Source: CAVVYV01 sp963818205 (lineage in GTDB: Bacteria > Actinomycetota > Thermoleophilia > Solirubrobacterales > 70-9). Taken from it: DNA of 64,000 nucleotides. The DNA is taken from assembly GCA_963818205.1 (NCBI GenBank), contig CAWFRG010000009.1:124001-188000 (forward strand). Reading direction: 5' to 3'. Shown here in pieces: positions 18,391 to 26,264 of this stretch; position 1 is the stretch's first letter; each line of letters begins with the position of its first letter. The position numbers and the translations under genes are program-made. Under the pieces are notes generated by a model. It was not told the origin of the DNA. It did not search any database and was given only the letters and a program-made list of their open reading frames with translations.

Positions 18391-19153
18391 TCAGACCGGA
18401 TTGGGCACGTCGATGAACTCGTGCTCGACCCCGAAGCGCTCGGCCAGCAGCTCGCCGAGCCGGCGGATGCCGAAAGTCTCGGTCGCGTAGTGGCCCGCGG
18501 CGATGAAGTGGACCCCGTGCTCGCGGGCCTCTCCCATCGCCGGCTCGCTCGGCTCGCCGGTGATCAGCGCGTCGAGGCCGAGGCCGCCCGCCTCCTCGAT
18601 CGCGAAGGCGCCGCCGCCGCTGACGATCCCGACCGCGTGGATCGAGCTCGGGCCCGAGTCGAAGACCAGAGGGTCCTGACCGACGAGCTCGCGGGTACGG
18701 CGGGCGAGCTCGCCGATCTCGATCCCGGCCTCGTCGGCGCCGATCGCGCCGACCGGCGGCGCCGCGGGTGCGCCCGAAGGGCCGAGGGTCGCGCCGGAGG
18801 CCGAGCCCCTCGCGCAGGAGCGCGTTGTTTCCGATCTCCTCGTGGGCGTCGAGCGGTAGGTGATAGCCGGCGAGCGAGACGTCCGCGCCGAGCAGTGCCC
18901 GGAGGCGGGCGGCCATCGGCACGGTGAGAGCCCGCTCCTGTGAGTCCCAGAAGAGGCCGTGATGGCAGAGCACCAAGTGGCCGCCGGCCGAGATCGCCCG
19001 CTCGATCGTCTCCAGGTTCGCCGAGACCGCGGTGGCGAGCTTCGAGACCTCCGCGCCGCCCGGCACCTGGAGGCCGTTGGGGCAGTAGTCCTCGAAGGAG
19101 TCGATCTCGAGCAGCCGGTCGCTGAAGCCGATGATCTCGTCGCGGCTCGCCAC
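18391..19153 (-). CDS. NIF3-like dinuclear metal-centre protein, frame broken once
   Basis: NIF3/YqfO family, a toroidal hexamer with two metal ions; its role is poorly known and GTP cyclohydrolase-like activity has been proposed. Metal residues appear in LVLCHHGLFWD, AGYHLPLDAHEEIGNN and AAGHYATE. The frame changes near 18796; removing one base joins REGLGL to GATLGPSG and gives about 253 residues ending VPNPV. GTG start at 19153 with a -10-like TAGGCT six bases upstream. Confidence 0.9.
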
Positions 19154-19159
19154 CCGGCC

Positions 19160-19165
19160 AGCCTA
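19160..19165 (-). promoter_or_regulatory. -10 box of the NIF3 gene, leaderless type
   Basis: TAGGCT on the minus strand, 6 bases before the GTG at 19153. Confidence 0.45.
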
Positions 19166-19173
19166 CCTCCCCC

Positions 19174-19187
19174 GGTCAGGTCTTGCG
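19174..19187 (+). repeat. Half-copy of the GGTCAGGTCTTGC repeat
   Basis: Fourteen bases, GGTCAGGTCTTGCG, are identical to the left arm of the palindrome at 44274-44316. It lies in the divergent spacer between the NIF3 gene and the gene at 19234. No matching right arm is present here. Confidence 0.5.
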
Positions 19188-19221
19188 CCGAGTGTCGTCG
19201 AGCCGCGATCGGGCGCGCAAC

Positions 19222-19227
19222 TACCAT
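19222..19227 (+). promoter_or_regulatory. -10 box of the gene at 19234, leaderless type
   Basis: TACCAT, 6 bases before the ATG at 19234. Confidence 0.5.
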
Positions 19228-19233
19228 CCCGCC

Positions 19234-19495
19234 ATGGGACAGGGCGAGGCACGCGCCGAGCAAGAGACAGGCGAATTCATCCAGTCGCTGATGGAGACCG
19301 ACCTCTACTCGATCGGGGCGTTCTTCTGCGACCAGCACCCCGAGCTCGTCGACGAGGTGGTGGAGCGCAGCGAGGCGAATCCAGGAGCGTGGGCTCGAGC
19401 GCTGGTCCGTGGACAGCGAGGTCCCGATCGAGGAGGGGTTTCGCACCCTGCTCACTGGCCTCGCCGTGCGGTACTACAAGGCCGTCGCCGGTTGA
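19234..19495 (+). CDS. Uncharacterised small protein, frame broken once
   Basis: About 86 residues after removing one base near 19383. The N-terminal part is acidic (ETGEFIQSLMETDLYSIGAF, then FCDQHPELVDEVVER) and the C-terminal part ends RTLLTGLAVRYYKAVAG. No membrane segment or known motif is seen; I do not recognise the family. The stop overlaps the TTG start of the DsbA-like gene, so the two are probably co-translated. Confidence 0.6.
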
Positions 19496-20193
19496 GCGAG
19501 CCCGCTTCACGGAGGAGCCCCCGCACCGTCGGGGTGATCGTCCTGGCGTTGGCGGGCCTCCTGCTGATCTTCGTGATCGCCAGCCTCTCGCTCGACGAGG
19601 GGGATGAGGAACCGGTCGAGATCACCGGCGCCGACGAGGTCCAGCGCCAGCTCGGAGGGATTCCGCAGGACGGCGCAGTGCTCGGCTCGAGCGAGGCGTC
19701 GGTGACGGTCCAGGTCTTCAGCGACCTCCAGTGCGTTCCCTGCGCGGACTACCAGCGCGAGACGATCACCCCCCTGATCGAGGGACCGGTCCGCGACGGG
19801 GACCTGAAGCTCGAGTTCCATCACTTTCAGATGGCGCAGAGCGGGTTCGCGAACGCCTCGTTCGGCGCGGTCGCGGCCGCCGAGCAGGATGACGAGTGGC
19901 AGTTCATCCAGCTCTTCTTCATCAACCAGGACGAGGCTCCGCGCACCGGGGCGACCGATGAGTTCCTCGACCAGATCGCCAACGCGATCCTCAACTTCAA
20001 CGTCGAGCAGTGGCAGCGCGACCGCGACGACCCCGAGGTCACGGAGACGCTCGAGGCCGACGACGAGCTCGCCGCCGAGCACGGGTTTCCCGCCGAGCCC
20101 GCGGTGGTGGTGGAGGGACCCCGGGGGAACCGCGAGCTGACCGAGTCACCTTCGGTGGAGCAGATCGAGGCGGCGATCGCCGAAGCTCGGTAG
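19492..20193 (+). CDS. Membrane-anchored DsbA-like thiol oxidoreductase
   Basis: Extracytoplasmic thioredoxin-fold protein, 233 residues. One N-terminal membrane anchor (TVGVIVLALAGLLLIFVIAS) is followed by the fold, with the active-site CVPC in VQVFSDLQCVPCADYQ. EFLDQIANAI and HGFPAEPAVVVEG match the DsbA/thioredoxin_4 pattern (the cis-Pro loop is near FPAEPAVV). The start is the TTG overlapping the upstream stop; a further upstream start in the same frame is possible. Likely role: disulfide formation or reduction in exported proteins. Confidence 0.85.
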   Translation: MSEPASRRSPRTVGVIVLALAGLLLIFVIASLSLDEGDEEPVEITGADEVQRQLGGIPQDGAVLGSSEASVTVQVFSDLQCVPCADYQRETITPLIEGPVRDGDLKLEFHHFQMAQSGFANASFGAVAAAEQDDEWQFIQLFFINQDEAPRTGATDEFLDQIANAILNFNVEQWQRDRDDPEVTETLEADDELAAEHGFPAEPAVVVEGPRGNRELTESPSVEQIEAAIAEAR

Positions 20194-20293
20194 CAGGCAC
20201 ACCAGCACAACTCGTTCACTTCCCGGCCCGCAGCCTGCTTGAAGCTCGAAGTCGATCAGGGAACGATAAGGCGGCTGTGAAGCACTAGACGCT
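20194..20293. other. Spacer between convergent genes
   Basis: One hundred bases between the DsbA-like gene and the dehalogenase-like gene. I see no convincing hairpin, no reading frame and no remnant of the tRNA on the far side of the dehalogenase gene. Confidence 0.5.
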
Positions 20294-21187
20294 CTAGCGA
20301 ACCTCGGCGAGCCAGGCGGCGATCCGCTCGCCGAGCAGTGGGCCCTGGTCCTCCTGCAGGCCGTGGCCGGCGGAGGGGATCAATTCGTCGATCTGTCTTC
20401 CGATCGACGCCGCAAACCGCTCCGCGGTTGCGAGTGTGAGGAAATTGTCGTTCTCCCCCCAGATGATGCGCATCGGCCGGGAGTCTTCCTTCAGGGCCTC
20501 GAGCAGCGTGGTCACGCCCTCCGGGGTTTCGTCCGCTCTGGGGACGGTGAGTGGCAGGGCGCGCATCGCCACCTTGGATTCCGGTCCCAAGAAGGGGGCG
20601 TCGTACGCCGCAATCACCTCGTCACCGGGGTCGAGGAGGCATGTTGCTCGCATCATCCAGCCCACCGGTAGGTCCTCGTTCTGCTCGACGAACTCTCGGA
20701 ACTCGACCCAGCTCTCGCTCATCCAGAGCGTGCGGGGGTCGAGCGCGGTGTCCAGTACGACCGCGCGTGCGATCCGATCCGATCGTGCGATCGCAAGGGT
20801 CAGGCCGATCGGTCCTCCCCAGTCGTGGAGGACCAGGGTCACGTCATCCAGGTTGAGGTCATCCAGCAGCGAGCTTGTAAGGGCGACGTGACGCTCCATG
20901 GCGTACCAGCCCAGATCGCTCGGCTTGTCCGAGCGCCCGCAGCCCGCATGGTCGGGCGCGATACATCGGTATCCGGCTTCAACGAGCGGCGGGATGACCT
21001 TGCGCCAGATGAACGACCACGCGGGTTCCCCATGCAGCATCACGATCGGCGGGCCGTCGCCCACGTCGAGGTGCGCCAGACGCAGCCCGTCTACCTCGCG
21101 GTAGTGGGGTTCGAAGTCGAAGTCGGGCAGCCCCTGGAAACGCTCGTCGGGCGTGCGGAATACGTGGCTCGCGCCAACCCCCTCCAT
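20294..21187 (-). CDS. Alpha/beta hydrolase, haloalkane dehalogenase-like
   Basis: 297 residues. The oxyanion region MLHGEPAWSFIWRKVIP, nucleophile Asp in LVLHDWGGPIGLTLA and catalytic His in SAGHGLQEDQG match subfamily I haloalkane dehalogenases (DhlA type), which cleave carbon-halogen bonds by an Asp ester intermediate. The HGEP and DWGG strings are strong, but epoxide hydrolases share the fold, so substrate is not certain. Sampled lines are somewhat less GC-rich than neighbouring genes. The gene lies just 3' of tRNA-Pro. Confidence 0.85.
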   Translation of the reverse strand: MEGVGASHVFRTPDERFQGLPDFDFEPHYREVDGLRLAHLDVGDGPPIVMLHGEPAWSFIWRKVIPPLVEAGYRCIAPDHAGCGRSDKPSDLGWYAMERHVALTSSLLDDLNLDDVTLVLHDWGGPIGLTLAIARSDRIARAVVLDTALDPRTLWMSESWVEFREFVEQNEDLPVGWMMRATCLLDPGDEVIAAYDAPFLGPESKVAMRALPLTVPRADETPEGVTTLLEALKEDSRPMRIIWGENDNFLTLATAERFAASIGRQIDELIPSAGHGLQEDQGPLLGERIAAWLAEVR

Positions 21188-21195
21188 GCGCCCCG

Positions 21196-21201
21196 ATCAT
21201 A
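21196..21201 (-). promoter_or_regulatory. -10 box of the dehalogenase-like gene, leaderless type
   Basis: TATGAT on the minus strand, 8 bases before the ATG at 21187. It lies 46 bases 3' of the tRNA gene, so the hydrolase has its own promoter. Confidence 0.5.
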
Positions 21202-21246
21202 CGACCGGGGCGGCTGGCCCCAAGATCTGTGGAGGGCAGGAGTTAA

Positions 21247-21320
21247 TCGGGGCGCCCGGATTTGAACCGGGGACCTCACCGACCCGAACGGTGCGCGCTA
21301 CCAGGCTGCGCCACGCCCCG
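21247..21320 (-). tRNA. tRNA-Pro (anticodon CGG)
   Basis: Folds as a complete cloverleaf on the minus strand. The acceptor stem is CGGGGCG/CGCCCCG, the D arm GCGC/GCGC, the anticodon stem CACCG/CGGTG with loop TTCGGGT (anticodon CGG, codon CCG), and the T arm CCCGG/CCGGG with TTCAAAT. The discriminator is A; CCA is not encoded. There are 74 bases including the discriminator. Confidence 0.97.
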
Positions 21321-21329
21321 AGGGCAGGA

Positions 21330-21335
21330 AGGATA
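21330..21335 (-). promoter_or_regulatory. -10 box of tRNA-Pro
   Basis: TATCCT on the minus strand, 9 bases before the mature 5' end of the tRNA. No consensus -35 hexamer is evident at the expected distance. Confidence 0.4.
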
Positions 21336-21390
21336 GAGGCGGCCCGCGGTCGAGGGGCGGCGAGGGTGGCACCTGCGCGCCGGTCCCGGA

Positions 21391-21396
21391 TAGCGT
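21391..21396 (+). promoter_or_regulatory. -10 box of the NTF2-like gene, leaderless type
   Basis: TAGCGT, 7 bases before the ATG at 21404, with no ribosome-binding sequence. Confidence 0.5.
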
Positions 21397-21403
21397 TGAG
21401 CCG

Positions 21404-21874
21404 ATGGCCGACTACGCCAGGGTGATCGAGGAGCTCTACGGCGCCCTGAACCGCCACGACGGCGAGGCGATGGCCCGCATGTACGCGCCGGACGGGCGCT
21501 TCCGGGATCCCGCCTTCGGCGAGCTCAGCGGCGCCGAGGCCGGCGACATGTGGCGGATGCTGACCTCGCGTGCCGACGACCTCCGGGTCGAGCTGCCCGA
21601 GCACTCGGTCGAGGGCGATACCGGCAGCGCCCGCTGGATCGCCCGCTACACCTTCACTCGCACCGGCCGGCCGGTGGTCAACGACGTCCAGGCCCGCTTC
21701 CGCTTCCGCGACAACGGCCTGATCGAGGACCATGAGGACTCGTTCTCGTTCTATCGCTGGGCGCGTCAGGCGCTCGGCCCCGCCGGCATGGCGCTCGGCT
21801 GGGCGCCGCCGATGCGGATGATGGTCCGCCGCCGCGCCCGCGAGGATCTGGCGAAGTTCCGCGGGGAGGCCTGA
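21404..21874 (+). CDS. NTF2/SnoaL-like domain protein
   Basis: 156 residues with the cone-shaped SnoaL-like fold: YARVIEELYGALNRHDGEAM, MYAPDGRFRDPAFGELSG and DNGLIEDHEDSFSFYRWARQ. Such proteins are small isomerases, hydrolases or ligand binders, and the catalytic role here is not identifiable. A hydrophobic, Met-rich C-terminal stretch follows (MALGWAPPMRMMV). The patatin gene follows after 6 bases, so they are probably co-transcribed. Confidence 0.8.
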   Translation: MADYARVIEELYGALNRHDGEAMARMYAPDGRFRDPAFGELSGAEAGDMWRMLTSRADDLRVELPEHSVEGDTGSARWIARYTFTRTGRPVVNDVQARFRFRDNGLIEDHEDSFSFYRWARQALGPAGMALGWAPPMRMMVRRRAREDLAKFRGEA

Positions 21875-21880
21875 ACGGGC

Positions 21881-22979
21881 GTGGAGGGCCGGGGGGAGCG
21901 GGACCAGGGGCACCCCGACCGCTTCCGGGTGCTCTCGATCGACGGCGGCGGCATCCGCGGGCTGATCGCGGCCCGGGTGATCGCCCGGCTGGAGGAGCTG
22001 ATCACCGAGGGAGCCGGGGAGGAGCGGCGGATCGCCGACTGCTTCCACATGGTCGCCGGGACCTCGACCGGGGGGCTGCTGGCGATCGGGGTGACCGCGC
22101 CCGACCCCGGGCACCCGGACCGCCCGCGGCTGAGCGGGGATGACCTGGTCGACCTCTATATGGACGAGGGGCCGACGATCTTCGGCGACACCCTGCACAA
22201 GGTGCTTTCGCTGTGGGGATGGATCGGCCCCAAGCACTCGCCCCGGCGCCTCGAGGACGCCCTGCGGCGACGCTTCGGCGAGAGCCGCCTCCGCGACGCC
22301 CTTCGGGAGCTGGTTGTCACCTCCTACGACATGCACGAGCCCGGGCCCCACTTCTTCAAGCGCTGGCGGGCGCGCGAGCGGGCCGACCGCGACGCCCCCC
22401 TGGTCGACGTCGGGCTGGCGACCTCTGCGGCCCCAACCTATTTCCCATCCCACGGCCTCGACAGCCGGGCGCTGATCGACGGCGGCGTCTTCGCCTCCAA
22501 CCCCTCGGTTGCCGGGGTGGTCGAGGCGCTGAAGCGACGCGACGACGAGCCGCGCGATCTGGCCGCGAACGAGCTCCTGGTCGTCTCCCTGGGCACCGGC
22601 CAGCGCGAGGCCGGTCAGGAGCAATCCAAGGTGAGGCGCTGGGGTCGGCTGGGCTGGGTCTGGCCGCGGCCCGACCCCGCCCTGGTTGCCGCCTTTCTCG
22701 ACGGCCAGTCCGACGCCGCCGACCACTGGGCTGAGGTCCTGCTCAATCACGAGCCGGGCCGGGCCGTCCCACAGCCGAGCGAGCAGGGGAAGGGCCCGCG
22801 CTACTACCGCTTCCAGGTGATCCTGCCCCGCGGCACCTCGCTCGACGACGCGAGCGAGCGCTCGCTGGCCGAGCTCTCCGAGGCGGCCGACCGGCTGCTG
22901 GCCGGGAGCGATGCCGAGCTGCGTGAGCTGGCACGGACGGCTCGCCCGCCTCCCGCCGCTTCCGCCCGAGCCCGCCTGA
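21881..22979 (+). CDS. Patatin-like phospholipase, frame broken near the 3' end
   Basis: Second patatin of the window, of the subgroup with SIDGGGIRGLIAARVIARLE as oxyanion motif, nucleophile in GTSTGG and catalytic Asp in LIDGGVFASNPS. Unshifted, the frame would run 130 bases into the convergent gene. Removing one base near 22936 gives RLARLPPLPPEPA and a TGA at 22977-22979, six bases before that gene's stop, for 365 residues. The GTG start follows the NTF2-like gene. This subgroup includes CBASS effectors, but no nucleotidyltransferase is nearby. Confidence 0.85.
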
Positions 22980-22985
22980 CCCGAA

Positions 22986-23681
22986 CTAGACCCGCTCGTG
23001 GGTCGCCCGGGGGATCACGTAGCGAACCCCGAGCAGCCCCAGCAGCAGCCCCCCTGCGCCGATCCAGACGATCGGGTCCTCGATCGAGAAGCCCTCGAGC
23101 CGGCTGCCGAGGTAGGTGAAGTAGGCGGTGATCGGCAGGTAGCCGATCGTCGTCGTCCAGACGAAGCGGACCAGCGGTACCCGGGCGGCGCCGCAGATCA
23201 GCCCGAGCAGGCTGAAGGGCACGATCGGGACCAGGCGGGCGGCGAGCAGGAAGGTGACGCCGCCACGGTGGACGAGGCGCTCGCCCCTCTTGAAGCGCTC
23301 TTCTCCGAGCAGCGCGTAGAGCAGGGGGCGCCCCGCGTGGTTCCCGACCAGGTAGGCGACCACCGCCGAGCCGACCCAGCACGCCATCACCAGCGGCAGT
23401 CCGACTCCGAACCCGTAGATGAAGCCGACCGCCGCGTCGAGGATCTCCGCCGGGTACCAGACGATCACGTGGATCATCGCCAGCGCGATCACCATCAGCA
23501 CGCCCGTCGCGCCCAGGCCTTCGAGATCGTTGCGGACCGCGGTCGTGTCGCCCTGCACCGCATTCCCGGCCGCGTCCCGCAGCGCGGGCACCAGCAAGGC
23601 GACCGCCGCGAGGACGGCAATCCCTCCGAGGGTGACGGCCACCCCGGTCCAGGTCCCTCCGCCAGGCGGCCGACTGCTCAC
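22986..23681 (-). CDS. VTT/DedA-like integral membrane protein
   Basis: 231 residues with several hydrophobic helices and the VTT (SNARE-associated) core: VWYPAEILDAAVGFIYGFGV, VMACWVGSAVVAYLVG and AARLVPIVPFSLLGLICGAA. Relatives of the TVP38/DedA group are linked to lipid scrambling and membrane homeostasis. GTG start at 23681 with a -10-like box 7 bases upstream. Confidence 0.85.
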   Translation of the reverse strand: MSSRPPGGGTWTGVAVTLGGIAVLAAVALLVPALRDAAGNAVQGDTTAVRNDLEGLGATGVLMVIALAMIHVIVWYPAEILDAAVGFIYGFGVGLPLVMACWVGSAVVAYLVGNHAGRPLLYALLGEERFKRGERLVHRGGVTFLLAARLVPIVPFSLLGLICGAARVPLVRFVWTTTIGYLPITAYFTYLGSRLEGFSIEDPIVWIGAGGLLLGLLGVRYVIPRATHERV

Positions 23682-23688
23682 CCCCGCT

Positions 23689-23694
23689 AGATTA
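23689..23694 (-). promoter_or_regulatory. -10 box of the VTT gene, leaderless type
   Basis: TAATCT on the minus strand, 7 bases before the GTG at 23681. Confidence 0.5.
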
Positions 23695-23706
23695 AGACCG
23701 AAGCCG

Positions 23707-23747
23707 TTCGGGTACGACGGCCGTCCATTTGAGAACCCGAAGGAGGG
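23707..23747 (+). promoter_or_regulatory. sodA leader: inverted repeat abutting the ribosome site
   Basis: TTCGGGT (23707-23713) and ACCCGAA (23735-23741) can pair. The last A of the right arm is the first base of the Shine-Dalgarno AGGAGGG (23741-23747), four bases before the sodA ATG. Pairing could modulate ribosome access, or the repeat could be a protein operator. Confidence 0.45.
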
Positions 23748-23750
23748 CAG

Positions 23751-24353
23751 ATGGCTTACGAGGTCCCCGATCTTCCCTACGACTACAACGCGCTCGAGCC
23801 TCACATCGACGAGCAGACGATGCGCGTTCACCACGACAAGCACCACCAGGCATACGTCGACAAGGCCAACGCCGCGCTCGAGGGCACGGAGTGGGCCGAC
23901 AAGGACGTCAACGAGGTGCTCCAGAACCTTTCCAGCCTCGGCGACAAGGAGACCGCGGTCCGCAACAACGCCGGCGGGCACTCCAACCACAGCTTCTTCT
24001 GGGAGATCATGAGCCCGGACGGTGGCGGCGAGCCCGAGGGCGACCTCGCCGATGCGATCAAGGACAAGTTCGGCGACTTCAGCTCCTTCCAGGAGGAGCT
24101 CAAGACCGCGGGCGTCAACCGCTTCGGCTCCGGCTGGTCGTGGCTGGTCCACGACGGCTCCGGCCTCGCGGTGGTCTCGAGCGCGAACCAGGACTCGCCG
24201 ATCTCCGACGGGCAGACGCCGATCATCGGCGTCGACGTCTGGGAGCACGCCTACTACCTCAAGTACCAGAACAAGCGCCCTGACTACATCGACGCCTGGT
24301 GGAACGTGGTCAACTGGGCGAAGGCCGCCGAGCACTACGCGGGGGCGAGCTGA
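23751..24353 (+). CDS. sodA: Superoxide dismutase, Mn/Fe family
   Basis: Dismutates superoxide; 200 residues, cytoplasmic-type with no signal peptide. Metal ligands: His27 in MRVHHDKHH, His in NNAGGHSNHSFFWE, and Asp and His in DVWEHAYYLKY. The choice of Mn or Fe cannot be made firmly by eye. Strong Shine-Dalgarno AGGAGGG. The stop overlaps the ATG of the cupredoxin gene, so the two are coupled. Confidence 0.95.
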   Translation: MAYEVPDLPYDYNALEPHIDEQTMRVHHDKHHQAYVDKANAALEGTEWADKDVNEVLQNLSSLGDKETAVRNNAGGHSNHSFFWEIMSPDGGGEPEGDLADAIKDKFGDFSSFQEELKTAGVNRFGSGWSWLVHDGSGLAVVSSANQDSPISDGQTPIIGVDVWEHAYYLKYQNKRPDYIDAWWNVVNWAKAAEHYAGAS

Positions 24354-25009
24354 TGCGCCGGCGCCGGGGGGCGGTGGCGGGGGCGGCGGGTGCCGCCGTC
24401 CTCCTCGGCCTGTGGGCGGCGGTCGCCTGGGCGGCGCCGGCGACGATCGTCGGCGACGGCGCCAACGCCTTCGACGCAGGCAGCTACGCCCACGACGGCG
24501 GCACCGTCGCCCAGCTGACGGTGACCGGCAGCAACCACAACGTCACCGCCAACGCAAACGGCCCCGACGGCAAGGCGCTGTTTCGGAGCAACACGATCAC
24601 CGGCGGCAGCACCCCGGTCAACGGCACCCAGTACGTGAGCGCCGGCTCCTACCCGTTCATCTGCACGATCCACCCCAACATGCAGGCGACCCTGAACGTC
24701 ACCGGCAGCGGGCTGCCGAGGCCGACCGTGGACGTCGCGGTCAGCAGCCGGAAGCTCGCGAAGGTGCTGAAGAAGGGCAAGCTGGCCGTGAAGGCGACGA
24801 CAACCGGCGCCCCCGAGGTGGCCCTGAAGGCGGCCCTCGGCAATCGGACGATCGCCACCGGGACGGTCCCGGCGGGAGGCACGACCGCGGCGCTGAAGCT
24901 GACCAAGGCAGGCAAGCAGGCGCTCGCGGGGAAGGAGAAGGCGACGGTCAAGGTGACCGGGACGATCGACTTCGGCGCCCCGGACACCGCGAAGGCGAAG
25001 CTGAAGTAG
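24353..25009 (+). CDS. Secreted cupredoxin (blue-copper) protein with C-terminal Lys-rich beta domain
   Basis: 218 residues. There is an N-terminal signal peptide (RRRR, then AVLLGLWAAVAWA). The copper site is complete: His in GSNHNVTAN and Cys, His and Met in FICTIHPNM. After about residue 125 comes a second domain rich in Lys, Thr and Ala (KLAKVLKKGKLAVKATT), probably an Ig-like beta sandwich. The ATG overlaps the sodA TGA. Probable role: electron carrier or copper binder outside the membrane, perhaps linked to oxidative stress through sodA. Confidence 0.85.
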   Translation: MRRRRGAVAGAAGAAVLLGLWAAVAWAAPATIVGDGANAFDAGSYAHDGGTVAQLTVTGSNHNVTANANGPDGKALFRSNTITGGSTPVNGTQYVSAGSYPFICTIHPNMQATLNVTGSGLPRPTVDVAVSSRKLAKVLKKGKLAVKATTTGAPEVALKAALGNRTIATGTVPAGGTTAALKLTKAGKQALAGKEKATVKVTGTIDFGAPDTAKAKLK

Positions 25010-25011
25010 GC

Positions 25012-25674
25012 ATCCGCCGTTTCGTCCTACTCAGTGCGCTGCTTGGCGCCCTCGCCGGGGCGCTGCCGGCGCAGGCGGCGGCGGTGGTTCGGATCACCTC
25101 GCCCTTCCTGCTCGAGTATTCGGCGACGAGCTACACGATCGCCCAGGGCGAGCTGGTCACCTTCACCAACCGCGACCCGGGCCTCGGCCACGGCCTGGTC
25201 TCCGACGCCGCTGCCGGCGGCAGGCCGCTGTTCGAGGCGCCGGTGCTCGCCCGCGGCCAGACGCGCCTCGTCCGCGGCGTGCCCTTTCTCGGCCAGGCCG
25301 GCAGCCCCTACAGCTTCCGCGACCCGGCGCACCCGACGATGACCGCCACCCTGGTGGTGAGCTCGAGCGGCTCGCCGCTGCCGCCCGATCCCAGCCCGCC
25401 GACCGCGACCGTCAGGGCAAAAAGGCTGAACAAGGGCGGAGGCCCGCTGCGGCTGCGACTCGCAGTCTCGGAGCCGGTGGACGCGGTGATCAAGGTGCGC
25501 GCGCGCTCGCGCCTCCTCGCCCGGCTGGAGCGCACCTTCCTCATCGGCGGCCGCAAGTCCGTGTCGGTCCCGCTGGCGGCGCGGGCGAGACCGGCGAAGG
25601 TGGCCGTGGAGCTGACCGACGTCGCCGGCAACCAGGGCACGGCGTCGACCGAGCTACGGCGCCCCCGCAAGTGA
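25012..25674 (+). CDS. Cupredoxin-like secreted protein lacking the copper Cys
   Basis: About 220 residues: signal peptide (RRFVLLSALLGALAGALPAQ), cupredoxin-like domain, then a beta domain like that of the preceding gene. Aligning PYSFRDPAHPTM with YPFICTIHPNM of the neighbour shows His and Met kept but the ligand Cys replaced by Asp; the first His is in GLGHGLVS. Blue-copper chemistry is therefore unlikely. Start unresolved: no ATG, GTG or TTG is available, and the signal peptide begins at ATC 25012, which could be a rare start or an error. It follows the previous stop directly. Confidence 0.75.
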   Translation: MRRFVLLSALLGALAGALPAQAAAVVRITSPFLLEYSATSYTIAQGELVTFTNRDPGLGHGLVSDAAAGGRPLFEAPVLARGQTRLVRGVPFLGQAGSPYSFRDPAHPTMTATLVVSSSGSPLPPDPSPPTATVRAKRLNKGGGPLRLRLAVSEPVDAVIKVRARSRLLARLERTFLIGGRKSVSVPLAARARPAKVAVELTDVAGNQGTASTELRRPRK

Positions 25675-25787
25675 CGCCGACTCGTCCGCCGGCCGGGCGT
25701 CGTCGGTCAGGGGCGGACTGCCGAATGTGCTTCCTGCTCACGGGCGGCTGCCGGACCGCTCCGAATAGGATTCGCCCTGAACCGTTA

Positions 25788-25817
25788 ATGCGCGGGCGCT
25801 CCGGAGGAGCGACCCGT
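25788..25817 (+). repeat. Dispersed hairpin element, copy 2
   Basis: ATGCGCGGGCGCTCC, loop GGA, GGAGCGACCCGT. The stem GGGCGCTCC pairs fully with GGAGCG-CCC, leaving a single bulged A at 25812. It lies in the 5' leader of the SCP2 gene, 15 bases before its start codon. Confidence 0.65.
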
Positions 25818-25831
25818 ACCACGGAGGCGAG

Positions 25832-26251
25832 TTGGCCTACTTCAAGGACGCCCAGGAGGTCTACGACACGATCGGCAAGCTCTTCGCCGAGCTCGCCAAG
25901 GACGAAGAGCTGGCGCCGAAGTTCCGCGCGGCCAACACGATCCTCCAGTACGACTACCGCGAGCCCGATTCTAAGATCACCCTTCGCCTCCAGGAGGGCG
26001 AGCCCGGCGATGTCGATTTCGGCGAGACCGAGATGGAGCCGGAGGTGGTGATGAGCATGGAGGCCGACACCGCCCACCGCTTCTGGCTCGGCAAGGTGAA
26101 CGTCACCGTCGCCCTCGCCCGAGGCCAGATCAAGGCGAAGGGGCCGGTGGCGAAGATCCTCAAGCTCGTGCCGCTGACCAAGCCGGTGTTCCCCCGCTAC
26201 AAGGCCCAGCTCGAAGCCGACGGCCACGAGGACCTGGTCAACGTCGATTGA
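25832..26251 (+). CDS. SCP2 sterol-carrier-domain protein
   Basis: 139 residues, a single SCP2-like lipid-binding domain: FRAANTILQYDYREPDSKIT, then VVMSMEADTAHRFWLGKVN and AKGPVAKILKLVPL, the usual end of the domain. Binds a lipid or fatty acyl group in a hydrophobic tunnel. The TTG start follows ACGGAGGCGAG. The 157-base spacer upstream carries the hairpin element; the following gene starts 14 bases downstream. Confidence 0.85.
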   Translation: MAYFKDAQEVYDTIGKLFAELAKDEELAPKFRAANTILQYDYREPDSKITLRLQEGEPGDVDFGETEMEPEVVMSMEADTAHRFWLGKVNVTVALARGQIKAKGPVAKILKLVPLTKPVFPRYKAQLEADGHEDLVNVD

Positions 26252-26264
26252 TCACACCAGCCTC

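Noticed and set aside
20194..20293. Attachment-site duplicate of the tRNA-Pro 3' end
   Set aside because: The 100 bases on the far side of the dehalogenase gene show no match to the tRNA acceptor or T-arm sequence, so an integrated element bounded by direct repeats is not supported.
21881..22979. Patatin-like protein as a CBASS (CapV) anti-phage effector
   Set aside because: CapV effectors sit beside a CD-NTase gene. None of the neighbours encodes a nucleotidyltransferase or other CBASS component; the context is an NTF2-like protein and a VTT membrane protein.
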